From the NCBI RefSeq assembly GCF_008831285.2, contig NC_045144.1:21715716-21779715 (forward strand): 64,000 nt of DNA. The letters are read 5' to 3'. Shown one piece after another: positions 36,104-48,654 of this stretch; position 1 is the first letter of the stretch, and the number at the start of each line of letters is the position of its first letter. Position numbers and translations under genes: made by a program. The notes under the pieces were generated by a model. That model was given only the letters and a program-made list of their open reading frames with translations, searched no databases and had not been told where the DNA came from. This stretch comes from Nymphaea colorata (lineage: Eukaryota > Streptophyta > Magnoliopsida > Nymphaeales > Nymphaeaceae).

Positions 36104-36692
36104 TGTTAGGTCGGGTCCAGCCACAAGAGAGGACCCGACCCTATCCGACCCTTCACTTAAGTGACGCGCTGACGAAAAGGGAGGGCACCCGATGGTGCCC
36201 CTAACCTCTCTTCTGTCTCTCTCTCTTTAGGGTTTCTTTTGAGGAAAAAGAAAGGAGGAGAGGGAGGCAAGGAAGAGAAGGCTACGAGCACTTGCCTTGA
36301 GCAAGTTTTGATATCGAGGAAGAAGCCAGATGCATCTCCTCCTAATCCACGATTTCTGGATTCAATCAGTGATATTCTCTTTCTTTATCTAAGATATTAT
36401 TGTTTGAGGGTTGGCTTTGTGTAGCCCCTCGTGGGATCACTTCACTCATTGATTATAGTAGACTGTTTTTGGGTCGTAGTACCCCGTGGTTTCTTACCCT
36501 CATTGTTTTGAGGGGTTTTTTTACGTAAAAATTTCTCGTGCAGTTTGTGATTGTGGTTAGTTTGGTTGGAGTGTTAGGTCGTTGATTCGTTGCTTATTGC
36601 ATGATCTATTGGACTATAATTTGTTGTTGAATTATTTTAGTAGATTCGTGTCCAATCCATTTGATCCCATGTCCAATCCATTTATCCCAACA
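36104..36692 (+). repeat. copia 3' LTR
   Basis: 589 bp. Near its end, CCATGTCCAATCCATTT is duplicated relative to the 5' LTR. It lacks a short GGGGAAAAA-type segment that the other copies retain, an independent small deletion. Confidence 0.9.
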
Positions 36693-39600
36693 TTGATAAC
36701 TCTATAATTTTGACATATTTGTATACATGTTCTCTATAAAGTTCAAAATGTAAAATATCGATACCCTTTAACAAAATTTCTAGCTCTGCCACTGCTGTGA
36801 ACTTCATTGTGGCGGGTACCAAAAGTATGCAAATGATACTGTAATGAGAATACCTTACCAACAATTTTTTTTTTTTTGCTAATTTTTTTGCAAAATTAGT
36901 TGATTGACATGTACCTGGAGCTTCTTGGACTTCTTATGTGAACTTTGCAGGGAGTTGCAAATCATCTTTTATTCATGCTCTTTATACACTTTGTTGCGCA
37001 GAACATGTTACAAACGTTTTCAAATTTTGCTAGTTTGAGTTACAATACAAATTACTACCCAAGAAAAAAATGTAGAACTGTGATATTCCAGAACATGCAA
37101 ACCAAACCTTCAGTTTATGGTTTTGCCTCCATTTATGACGATTAAGGTGGGGGAACTACTATTTTGACAGTTGCTTAGGTCTTCCAATGTTAGTGTGGAA
37201 CTTTTCAGCGTTTGATAATTCTATAATTTTGACATATTCTATACAGGTGCTTTATAAAGTTCAAAATTTAAAATAACTAAATTTCTAGCTCTGCCACCGC
37301 TATGAAGTTCATTGTGGCGGGTGCCCAAAGTATGCCAAATGATACTGTAATGAGAATCCCGTACCAACATTTTTTTTTTTTGCTCGTTTTTCTAAAAAAA
37401 GAGTTGATTGACATGTACCTGGAGCTTCTTGGACTTCTTATGTGAACTTTGTCAGAGAGTTGCAAATCACTTTTATTCATTCTCTTTATACACTTTGTTG
37501 GGCAGAACATGTTACCAATGTTTTCAAATTTTGCTAGTTTGATTGGGAATCTCAACATCCTTTTCTTTTTCGGTTCCTTTTCCTGTACGATTGTGAAAGT
37601 AGCTTAATTCCACTATCGGCTACATTAAATTGGCAGCTGCTTGCAGGCAAACCTTCTGTTATGAAATTGTTTTTTCTTTGCAATGATCGAGAAGAACTGT
37701 TAAACCAGAGTTATTTGTTGCACATGATTATTTTGTATTTCAATGGCCGACAATAACAAAAACAATTTCATCCTTTTTATGCATGCTGGGCATCTAAAGA
37801 ACAAAATTTCAGATGAGAAGAGTTGAATATTGTTGATGACATTGAATTTTTGTGTATTATACTTTGATGGATAATTTTTTTGAATGATCAACAATGAAAA
37901 TTAAATTTTAGAAATTTTTTCCTCCCTAATTCTATTTGAAAATATATATATATATATAATATATGTATATATATAATATATATATATCGCTTTGCATTTG
38001 TGTTGATCGATCCAGCTGGTGGTGGTTACGCCGATAAGGATTGTCTTTGTTTCTTGTCATTTATCTATATCCAAAAATTAATTTGTATCCAATATATATT
38101 GCTGTTGTAATTCTTCCCATATGTCAATGAGAATCAAAAGGGAGAGCTCGATGCTCCCTGTCGTAGATGGAGGCATAACATCGAACCATGTTAATTGCTG
38201 CCTTTGCATTTCTTTTCTTTTTTCATTCACTTAGAAGCTCGTTACATATGCACTTGCGACTATATGGGTTGGACCTGCAATCATGACAACTAAGAACATG
38301 TCCATAATATGAAAGTTGTGCTTTTGAATTGCTGAAATCATTTTTTTCTTTGTTCTGATACAATCTATTGCATTTCGCATTTTTTTTCAATTTTCTACAC
38401 TTTTGTTAATCCATGCGTTAGAGACTTTGAGTTTATGTTGTAAAACATCAGATTTACATGCGCTAAAATACAAACGATTTTTGTTGTGATTGGAAGTACA
38501 GCAAAGGGATCTGATTAGGGTGTCGTACAGACAAAGCTCTGGCGACGGCCGAAGCCGTGGGCAAAGCTCCAAAAAACCATTGCCAGTCCTTCTCGACGCC
38601 CACTAAACCATTGTCGACGGTCTCAGGCGTGGGGACCATAATCATCTGTCCGGACGATTATGGGCGTCCGGGAATCACCAGTGCGTCTCTCTCTCGGGCG
38701 CGCATTTTCTCAATGTTTGGCGTGCTTGGTCATTGTATTTTATCCATCTTTCACATATTATGCATTAATATCAACTCCACTTGAATGCTTTTCTTTTATA
38801 TTTTCTGTCCAAAAGTCCATTTCATGCTTAAAAGCTGTTTTTTTTGCCGGATTTCATAGTTCCTTGTAGACCCCAAATTGAGAGCCCTGAATCGGACTTA
38901 GTTTTTGCTGTTTTCGATAACCTGCTGATCGGAACTACTACCTTGTGGAATATAGACAACTTATTGACTAAAATTGAGAAAGCTTCTAGCCGCCAGCCAA
39001 ATATTTGAGAGAATGAAAAAGAAATTAAGGTAAGAGGGGATGAAGTATTTGTAGAATATATACATATTAAAACAAATTCAACTAAAATAACTAAGCACAA
39101 CATCGGTGCATTTATTTCGATTGCACAAGTACACAAGAGGATGGACGGAAACACTGTTCTGGTTCTTGCGGGCAACAAGAACTAGGAAGTACAGACCCTG
39201 CATGCATGCTAGCAACAATAAGCATGCTTGCTTTATTATTTAGACATGCTTGCTTTATTATTTAGATATACCACAAGTTACTACTATCAGCATGACCAAC
39301 ATGATAACATATCAGCGACGAGAAGGTTTCAGTATGCTAGCGACACCGTGAGCATTCACGAGTGCACCATACTCATAAGACTACAGCAACCATGATAGCC
39401 GCAGCATATGTAACTTGATCGGCAGCACCAGTCGTTTGGGCAGCAGGAGTAACCAGAGGGCAGCATCGACCACTGCCGCAAGAGGATCCACAAACATCGC
39501 CTGTTGCATTCTTTTCATCTGCATCCATAGCCATAATGTTCAGGAAATTAAGTGTTTAGCCAACCAATTAATTGAATGCTTGTCTAGCTAGATGCACAAA

Positions 39601-41682
39601 TGTCACAATGTTGCGTATCTATAGGTCACATCGACACTCAAGCTGCCAAGCAGGTGGTCTGGTTAGTAGACTACTATGCTTTTTGGATCGGTTGATATTT
39701 TTTAGCCTAGTTACTGGCGAAGAACCAAGGGTCCCTCCTCCCTCAGCTCCCAAGCAGCATTAGTGACTACCCGAATGCATGTCAAACACCACTACTACAA
39801 GATTAACAACCAAAATTAAATCTGTCCTGGATCGATCGTTGGCTGCGTCCTGCTAAGCAACTCGGTTGTGAAGTTGCCTGTTTGACAGAAAAAGTATGCA
39901 TGATCACCTAGCAGACATCGTTTGGAGGGAAGTAACGAAAGACCAGCTAGAAACGAAAACTACCCTGTTTTTCAACAATACGTGCAAAAGCCACAGAGAG
40001 CAGCAAGAGAAGGGCAAGAAAGAGGACGGGAAAGGAACTTGCTTCATTGTGGATAGCCCACTAGTTAGAGTGAATACCAACTAATGGTGGATGACTGGAT
40101 GAGTGCAAATGGCATCCTCTCAACGATCTATTTATAGGATTCACATGGTCGGACTGAGTCAAGAGGTCTACCTTACTAGAAAGAGAGAAAATTTAGCTGT
40201 CTTTAACTACTAGATCTACAGCCTTAATCCTTTTACTATCACAATTCCCATAGCAGTAAGCTTCTTAGTAGTGAGTACTCGACCACCAGCACCACCCATC
40301 TCATTATTTTTCCTTTCACTCTCACTCTCACTCTCTCTCTCTCGATATCGACCACCATCTCCCTTGACGAGGACAAGACCCCACCATCATTGGCCTTTCT
40401 CATCGCCTCTCTTTATATATACACACAACGCACTCTCTCCATACACACACATATACGTACACCTCTGCTCACTTGCAAGAACCGTCTGATCCTTTGTAAT
40501 GGAAAGTTGAAAGACAAACATTGAGAAAAAGTAATGTTCATTATGTAATATTAGCATTCTAAAACGGAAAATATCATGAGAACCTTAAATACAGTTAAGT
40601 CATTTCTTCAAGCGTGCCAAATTATCAAAGTTGTGAGCACGTATGTTGTTGTTGTGAGCAAGATGCACGTGTTCTGTTACCACTGTTTGTTAATGAAGGC
40701 TCACCCTTTCTTCTATGCTGACACCAAATATTGTGCAAGAAAGCAAGTGCACAAACCTATACACAATTATTTGTTTCCCTTAAAATTATATTCGAAGTGA
40801 ATAGTTGGACTTGTTTTATGTACTGGGTCTTATGTTGGTTTTAGTGACAAAATATTTTAAAGAAATATTGGTTAAAAATCTGTGTGATCCTAATTATTTC
40901 CTCCCTTTTCTTTCCTTTTTCTAAAATTAATATTGCTGGTGGGCAGTCTGTCTTTCTATTTAGCCATTTCTATTAGGCGCTTAATGAACAAATACTGTTC
41001 TAGATAGATAGATAATGTATGTTTTGTAGCTAGTTTTTGGCCACCGTCAGTGGGAAAAGACATTTTAACAAAGCTTTCAGCAACCGATTGGTACTTAGAC
41101 GAGCTTGGTGATGTCGGGTGTCAGACTAACCCAGTCCTGCATAGCCAACAATCCTGCCTGCCCAAGGGTGGGCTGTGTGTACCTTTCCACAAAACCCACC
41201 TACATTTTTGCATATTACATTTCTTACAGCCCAATTTTTTTATTTATTTATGCATTGGCATCGGCTGATTCTTTTCACGGTTTTGCGCATGCAAGAATTT
41301 CTGCTCCGACCTTGTGCTCAGTGCAAGTAACTTGTAGAACTTAAGTATTTTGATCATCTTATACATATATCATGTGCTATATCTTCAATACATTCTTATT
41401 TACAAAGCCAACATCTCAAGCTACGGCTTTGATGAATAAAAATTTTAGATTGAATCAGGATTCGACGAAAAATTCATGAGTTCTCAATCAAAAGGTTCAC
41501 ACTAAACTTCTAGTTTCCCAAAATCGTTAAACGAATTACTTGGGCGGCCATAACGAATTAATGATGATGATGGATGGATACCGAACATGGTGCTAGTGGC
41601 AGATTTCGTTCAATGTATTCCTCCCCCTCTCTTGGTCTGAGATGGTTGGCATTAGTTCTGCATATATATATATATATATGTA
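36693..41682. repeat. unit 2 segment left of the gap (probable redundant contig end)
   Basis: Matches unit 1 from 13926 to about 18985 and also 45167-50209. The first few hundred bases are clean. From about 37130 to the gap, single bases are lost again and again, mostly in short homopolymers and dinucleotides, with hardly any substitutions. This is the error pattern of a poorly polished long-read contig end. The 17-kb unit should contain this stretch once, so it is probably the same locus, or the other haplotype, as 45167-50209. Confidence 0.75.
39312..40047 (-). pseudogene. CC-ladder peptide gene, copy beside the gap, frame broken
   Basis: Exon 1 (40047-39964) and exon 2 (39518-39312) match the intact genes but have single-base losses in both exons and in the splice donor region, and no substitution that looks biological. 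Because similar losses occur throughout this contig end, the breaks are more likely sequence error than true mutation. Confidence 0.6.
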
Positions 41683-41782
41683 NNNNNNNNNNNNNNNNNN
41701 NNNNNNNNNNNNNNNNNNNNNNNNNNNNNNNNNNNNNNNNNNNNNNNNNNNNNNNNNNNNNNNNNNNNNNNNNNNNNNNNNN
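41683..41782. other. assembly gap, 100 N
   Basis: Exactly 100 N, a conventional placeholder for a gap of unknown size. It joins sequence matching unit 1 position about 18985 to the middle of a copia element, so the real join is not what is shown. Confidence 0.99.
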
Positions 41783-44700
41783 GGTGATGGCCAGTAGAAG
41801 TTTACCAGAGTTACTGATTATTGCCCGAGGCAAGAAATACAACAATAATCTTTATATTATACAAGCATCGACTAAAGAGATGGTGCATGTGACACAAGAT
41901 GAGAAATCTATTGAGTTGTAGTAAGGAGGCTGGGACATATAAGTGACAAGGATTGCAATTCTTGATCAAGAAGAATCTTCTACCAGATGTAAAGAAGGAT
42001 AAACTTGATAAATGCAGCCATTGTTTTGTAGGGAAGCAAACGCAGGTCTCTTTCAAGAGTTATCCACCCTCCAGAAAGTTAGAAGCACTTGAGTTGGTTC
42101 ATAAGATGTATGCGTCCTATGAAAGTAAGTTCACATGGTGGAGCACTTTATTTTTGTTACGTTTATTGATGATTTTTTTTAGGAAGTTTGGTCTATTCTT
42201 TGAAGTGGAAAGACCAAGTCTTTGGTGTTTTTAAGGACTTTAATGCACTGGTTAAAAGGCAGTTCAGAAGGCTCCACCTAAGACTCCTCGGTTGAATGGC
42301 GTGACAGAAAGAATGAACAGGACACTCATGGAGAGAGTTAGATGTCTTATATCTGAAGCTTTATCTGATTCTTTTTGGTGTGAAACTTTACATACTGCTG
42401 CTCATGTGATTAACTTGTCTCCACATATTCTTTTGGATGGTGATGTTCATAACAAAGTTTCGTATGAGAAGGATGTATCCTATGAGCACTTACGTGTATT
42501 TGGATGCAAGACATTTGTGCATATTCCGAAGGATGAGAGATCGAAGTTGGAATAAAAAAACAGGCAATGCATGTTTTTGGGTTTTGGCAATGTTGAATTT
42601 GGTTACAGATTGTATGATCCAGTGAGAAGAAGTTTGTCAGAAGCAGGGATGTGGAATTTGCTGAAGATCAGAATATTGTGGATATTCAGAAAGCAGTAAA
42701 TGATTTTTTCATAGCAGCTATTTGCCAGTTGATGTGGATCTATTCCCTTACAGAATACTTTAAAAGCAGTGCCAGATGATGCTATTGGGCAGATACATGA
42801 TAGAGAAGGACAAGTAAGACATGCCAGATATTCCTAATTTAGATGACGAAGATGACGACCAAATTTGAAGGGTTTTTCCTCAGATGCAGATTGGCAGCGG
42901 AGATCCATGAGGGAGCAGCGTCCCTCAACTAAATATCCCGTATGTGACTATATTTTGTTGACTGACATTGGTGAGCATGAATGCTATGAAGAAGTTATGC
43001 ATGATGTGCACAAGGAAAAGTGGGGAAAACATGAAAGATGAGATACAGTCACTTCTATGACAACCACACCTTCAAGCTTTGGAGTTGCCCCAAGCCAAGA
43101 GGCATTGAGAAACAAATGGGTTTTTAGAGTGAAGCATGATGAAAGCTCTCTAAACCCAAGATACCAAGCTACGTTGGTTGTGAAGGGTTCAATCAGAGAA
43201 AGAGGGTTGACTTTGACGAGATATTCTCACGGTGGTCAAGATGTCATCTATCAGAATTGTTCTCAGTTTGGCAGCCAGTGTTGACTTGGAGATCGAGCAG
43301 ATTATGTGAAGATAGATTTTCTTCATGGTGATCTTGATGAGGAAATTTACATGATGCTGCCCGAAAGTTTTCTTGTGAAAGGTAAAGAAAACCATGTTTG
43401 CAGATTAAATAAAAGCTAGTATGTATAAAGTAGGCACTAGGCAATGTTACAAGAAGTTCGAGTCATTTATGGGGAGTATGGTTCACGAAGACTACCTCAA
43501 ATCACTGTGTCTTTGTGAAGAAATTCTCAGGTGATGATTTTGTCAATTTGGTGATTTATGTAGATGACATATTTATTGTTGGCAAGAATATATCGAGAAT
43601 TTTAAGCTTGAAAAAGGAGTTGAGCAAGTCTTTTGCAATGAAGGACTTGGGACCTGCTAGTCAGATTTTGGGTATGAAGATCACACGAGATAGGAAGTCG
43701 AAGAAGCTATGGCTATCTCAGGAGAAGTATATATGAGAAGGTACTTCAAAGATTTTCATATGGACACAAGGCAAAGCCTGTTAACACCTCTCTTGCAGCG
43801 CATTTCATGTTGAGCACCAAGCAGAGTCCAAGGATATGTTCAAAAAAGAAAGATATGGAGAAGATTTCCTATGCATCAGCTATATATGTCTGATGTATGT
43901 TATGGTATTTACTAGACCTGATATTGTTCATTTATAATTGGAGTTGTTAGTTGGCTTATCTTTAATCGAGGAAAGAAACACTGGGAAGCAATTAAATGGA
44001 TTTTGAGATATCTTTTGGGACTAACAGTTTTTCACTTTGTTTTGGACAAAAAATCTATTCTTGTTGGCTATACAGATTCAAACATGGCAGGAGACATTGA
44101 TGGGAGAAGATCTATATCTGGCTATTTATTGACATATGCAAGTGGTGCAGTTTCTGGCAATCCAGACTTCAAAAATGTGTAAGCATTATCTGCCACTGAA
44201 ACAGAGTTTATTGCAGCTACAGAGGCGAGCAAAGAGTTACTATGGATGCAGAGGTTCATGCATGAACTTCAGTTCAGTCAAGAAAGTATGTGCTTTACTG
44301 TGAAGTCAAGAGTGCTATTCACCTTGGAAAGAATTCTACTTTTCATGCAAGGTCAAAGCACATAAACGTGAGGTATCAATGGATACGTGATTTCTAGAGT
44401 CGAAGCAGTTTGTTCTTGATAAGATCCATAAAATAATAATCCTGCAGAAAATGAAGAAGTCTCTACCTAAAGAGAAGCATGACATATGTAGATACTTTGT
44501 TGGAATGACTGTATTTAAGGCAGTATATTAATTTTGTTCATTTTGCAGGTATGTTCCCTCACTTGAGGCTGGATGGGAGTTGTTAGGTCGGGTCCAGCCA
44601 CAAGAGAGGACCCGACCCTAATCCGACCCTTCACTTAAGTGACGCGCTGACGAAAAGGGAGGGCACCCGATGGTGGCCCTAATCTCTCTTCTGTCTCTCT

Positions 44701-45166
44701 CTCTAGGGTTTCTTTTGAGGAAAAAGAAAGGGGAAAAAAAGGAGGAGAGGGAGGCAAGGAAGAGAAGGCTACGAGCACTTGCCTTGAGCAAGTTTTGATA
44801 TCGGGAAGAGCCAGATGCATTCTCCTAATCCACGTTTCTGGATCAATCAGTGATATTCTCTTTCTTTATCTAAGATATTATTGTTTGAGGTTGGCTTGTG
44901 TAGCCCTGTGGGATCACTTCACTCATTGATTATAGTAGATTGTTTTTGGGTCGTAGTACCCGTGGTTTCTACCCTCATTGTTTTGAGGGTTTTTTTACGT
45001 AAAAATTTCTCGTGCAGTTTGTGATTGTGGTTAGTTTGGTTGGAGTGTTAGGTCGTTGATTCGTTGCTTATTGCATGACTATTGGACTATAGTTTGTTGT
45101 TGAATTATTTTAGTAGATTCCGTGTCCATCCATTTGATCCCATGTCCAATCCATTTTATCCCAACA
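41783..45166 (+). mobile_element. Ty1/copia element, 3' part, second copy beyond the gap
   Basis: Matches 33330-36692 through pre-integrase, truncated integrase, RT, RNase H and the 3' LTR (44581-45166), and is followed by the same flanking DNA. It shares the integrase-core deletion, so it descends from the same insertion. It carries many single-base losses. It also has 47 bp at about 42734-42780 and a GGGGAAAAAAA stretch in the LTR (about 44729) that the first copy lacks. Those two differences cannot be read error in a base-dropping contig, so this is likely the other haplotype or a true second copy. Confidence 0.85.
44581..45166 (+). repeat. copia 3' LTR, second copy
   Basis: Starts TGTTAGGTCGGG and ends TATCCCAACA. 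It is followed by TGATACTCTATAA, the same flank as the first copy with bases missing, so the insertion site is the same. Confidence 0.85.
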
Positions 45167-46418
45167 TGATACTCTATAATTGACATATTTGTATACATGT
45201 TCTCTATAAGTTCAAATGTAAAAATCGATACCCTTTAACAAAATTTCTAGCTCTGCCACTGCTGTGAACTTCATTGTGGCGGTAACCAAAAGTATGCAAA
45301 TGATACTGTAATGAGAATACCTTACCAACAATTTTTTTTTTTTGCTAATTTTTTTGCAAAATTAGTTGATTGACATGTACCTGGAGCTTCTTGGACTTCT
45401 TATGTGAACTTTGCAGGGAGTTGCAAATCATCTTTTATTCATGCTCTTTATACACTTTGTTGCGCAGAACATGTTACAAACGTTTTCAAATTTTGCTAGT
45501 TTGAGTTACAATACAAATTACTACCCAAGAAAAAAAATGTAGAACTGTGATATTCCAGAACATGCAAACCAAACCTTCAGTTTATGGTTTTGCCTCCATT
45601 TTATTGACGATTAAGGTGGGGGAACTACTATTTGACAGTTGCTTAGGTCTTCCAATGTTAGTGTGGAACTTTTCAGCGTTTGATAATTCTATAATTTTGA
45701 CATATTTCTATACAGGTGCTTTATAAAGTTCAAAATTTAAAATAACTAAAATTTCTAGCTCTGCCACCGCTATGAAGTTCATTGTGGCTGGTGCCCAAAG
45801 TATGCCAAATGATACTGTAATGAGAATCCCGTACCAACAATTTTTTTTTTTGCTCGTTTTTCTAAAAAAGAGTTGATTGACATGTACCTGGAGCTTCTTG
45901 GACTTCTTATGTGAACTTTGTCAGAGAGTTGCAAATCATCTTTTATTCATTCTCTTTATACACTTTGTTGGGCAGAACATGTTACCAATGTTTTCAAATT
46001 TTGCTAGTTTGATTGGGAATCTCAACATCCTTTTCTTTTTCGGTTCCTTTTTCCTGTACGATTGTGAAAGTAGCTTAATTCCACTATTCGGCTACATTAA
46101 ATTGGCAGCTGCTTGCAGGCAAACCTTCTGTTTATGAAATTGTTTTTTTCTTTGCAATGATCGAGAAGAACTGTTAAACCAGAGTTATTTGTTGCACATG
46201 ATTATTTTTGTATTTCAATGGCCGACAATAACAAAAACAATTTCATCCTTTTTTATGCATGCTGGGCATCTAAAGAACAAAATTTCAGATGAGAAGAGTT
46301 GAATATTGTTGATGACATTGAATTTTTGTGTATTATACTTTGATGGATAATTTTTTTTGAATGATCAACAATGAAAATTAAATTTTAGAAATTTTTTCCT
46401 CCCTAATTCTATTTGAAA

Positions 46419-46468
<50 letters not shown>

Positions 46469-47813
46469 CGCTTTGCATTTGTGTTGATCGATCCAGCTGG
46501 TGGTGGTTACGCCGATAAGGATTGTCTTTGTTTCTTGTCATTTATCTATATCCAAAAATTAATTTGTATCCAATATATATTGCTGTTGTAATTCTTCCCA
46601 TATGTCAATGAGAATCAAAAGGGAGAGCTCGATGCTCCCTGTCGTAGATGGAGGCATAACATCGAACCATGTTAATTGCTGCCTTTGCATTTCTTTTCTT
46701 TTTTCATTCACTTAGAAGCTCGTTAACGATATGCACTTGCGACTATATGGGGTTGGACCTGCAAGTCATGAACAACTAAAGAACATGTCCATAATATGAA
46801 AGTTGTGCTTTTGAATTGCTGAAATCATTTTTTTTCTTTGTTCTGAATACAATCTATTGCATTTCGCATTTTTTTTTCAATTTTCTACACTTTTGTTAAT
46901 CCATGCGTTAGAGACTTTGAGTTTATGTTGTAAAAACATCAGATTTACATGCGCTAAAAATACAAACGATTTTTGTTGTGATTGGAAGTACAGCAAAGGG
47001 ATCTGATTAGGGTGTCGTACAGACAAAGCTCTGGCGACGGCCGAAGCCGTGGGCAAAGCTCCAAAAAACCATTGCCAGTCCTTCTCGACGCCCACTAAAC
47101 CATTGTCGACGGTCTCAGGCGTGGGGACCATAATCATCTGTCCGGACGATTATGGGCGTCCGGGAATCACCAGTGCGTCTCTCTCTCGGGCGCGCATTTT
47201 CTCAATGTTTGGGCGTGCTTGGTCATTGTATTTTATCCATCTTTCACATATTATGCATTAATATCAACTCCACTTGAATGCTTTTCTTTTATATTTTCTG
47301 TCCAAAAGTCCATTTCATGCTTAAAAGCTGTTTTTTTTGCCGGATTTCATAGTTCCTTGTAGACCCCAAATTGAGAGCCCTGAATCGGACTTAGTTTTTG
47401 CTGTTTTCGATAACCTGCTGATCGGAACTACTACCTTGTGGAATATAGACAACTTATTGACTAAAATTGAGAAAGCTTCTAGCCGCCAGCCAAATATTTG
47501 AGAGAATGAAAAAGAAATTAAGGTAAGAGGGGATGAAGTATTTGTAGAATATATACATATATAAAACAAATTCAACTAAAATAACTAAGCACAACATCGG
47601 TGCATTTATTTCGATTGCACAAGTACACAAAGAGGATGGACGGAAACACTGGTTCTGGTTCTTGCGGGCAACAAGAACTAGGAAGTACAGACCCTGCATG
47701 CATGCTGTCCTAGCAGACAATAAGCATGCTTGCTTTATTATTTAGACATGCTTGCTTTATTATTTAGATATACCACAAGTTACTACTATCAGCATGACCA
47801 ACATGATAACATA

Positions 47814-48562
47814 TCAGCGACGAGAAGGTTTCAGTATGCTAGCGACACCGTGAGCATTCACGAGTGCACCATACTCATTAAGACTACAGCAACCATGATA
47901 GCCGCAGCATATGTAACTTGATCGGCAGCACCAGTCGTTTGGGCAGCAGGAGTAACCAGAGGGGCAGCATCGACCACTGCCGCAAGAGGATCCACAAACA
48001 TCGCCTGTTGCATTCTTTTCATCTGCATCCATAGCCATAATGTTCAGGAAATTAAGTGTTTAGCCAACCAATTAATTGAATGCTTGTCTAGCTAGATGCA
48101 CAAATGTCACAATGTTGCGTATGTATAGGTCACATCGACACTCAAGCTGCCAAGCAGGTGGTCTGGTTAGTAGACTACTATGCTTTTTGGATCGGTTGAT
48201 ATTTTTTAGCCTAGTTACTGGCGAAGAACCAAGGGTCCCTCCTCCCTCAGCTCCCAAGCAGCATTAGTGACTACCCGAATGCATGTCAAACACCACTACT
48301 ACAAGATTAACAACCACAAATTAAATCTGTCCTGGATCGATCGTTGGCTGCGTCCTGCTAAGCAACTCGGTTGTGAAGTTGCCTGTTTGACAGAAAAAGT
48401 ATTGCATGATCACCTAGCAGGATGACATCGTTTGGAGGGAAGTAACGAAAGACCAGCTAGAAACGAAAACATACCCTGTTTTTCAACAACACTACGTGCA
48501 AAAGCCACAGAGAGCAGCAAGAGAAGGGCAAGAAAGAGGACGGGAAAGGAAACTTGCTTCAT
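47814..48562 (-). CDS. secreted cysteine-rich peptide with five CC pairs, unit 2
   Basis: Same structure as the unit 1 gene: exon 1 is 48562-48475, exon 2 is 48022-47814, with a phase-1 GT-AG intron. The predicted 98-residue protein appears identical: signal peptide 1-22, twelve cysteines in the C-x3-C-x4-CC-x5-CC-x4-CC-x5-CC-x4-CC pattern, and tail ending KPSRR. The intron differs from unit 1 by perhaps one base. With both copies intact, including splice sites and TATA box, neither shows decay. Their identity comes from the near-identical core of the duplication and so says little about selection. Confidence 0.8.
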
Positions 48563-48643
48563 TGTGGATAGCCCACTAGTTAGAGTGAATACCAACTAAT
48601 GGTGGATGACTGGATGAGTGCAGAATGGCATCCTCTCAACGAT

Positions 48644-48654
48644 CTATTTATAGG
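48644..48654 (-). promoter_or_regulatory. TATA box of the CC-ladder peptide gene, unit 2
   Basis: CCTATAAATAG on the minus strand, 82 bp upstream of the start codon, identical to unit 1. Confidence 0.75.

Larger units (their letters stand above)
30760..36692 (+). mobile_element. Ty1/copia retrotransposon, degenerate but with both LTRs
   Basis: A full-length 5.9-kb element with gag, protease, integrase, reverse transcriptase and RNase H in copia order. The 5' LTR is 30760-31355 and the 3' LTR 36104-36692, both with TG...CA ends. The 5-bp target duplication TTGAT is at 30755-30759 and 36693-36697. The primer binding site TGGTATTAGAGTC (31359) resembles the initiator Met-tRNA type, and a purine-rich tract (GGATGGGGAG) precedes the 3' LTR. 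Coding sequence is broken by nonsense codons and frameshifts, carries an internal 0.77-kb duplication and lacks part of the integrase core, so it cannot be autonomous. The LTRs differ by about 10% by eye. Confidence 0.95.

Noticed and set aside
39312-40047. Third functional CC-ladder gene
   Set aside because: It sits in a contig end with widespread single-base losses and is frame-broken; it probably represents the same locus as 47814-48562.
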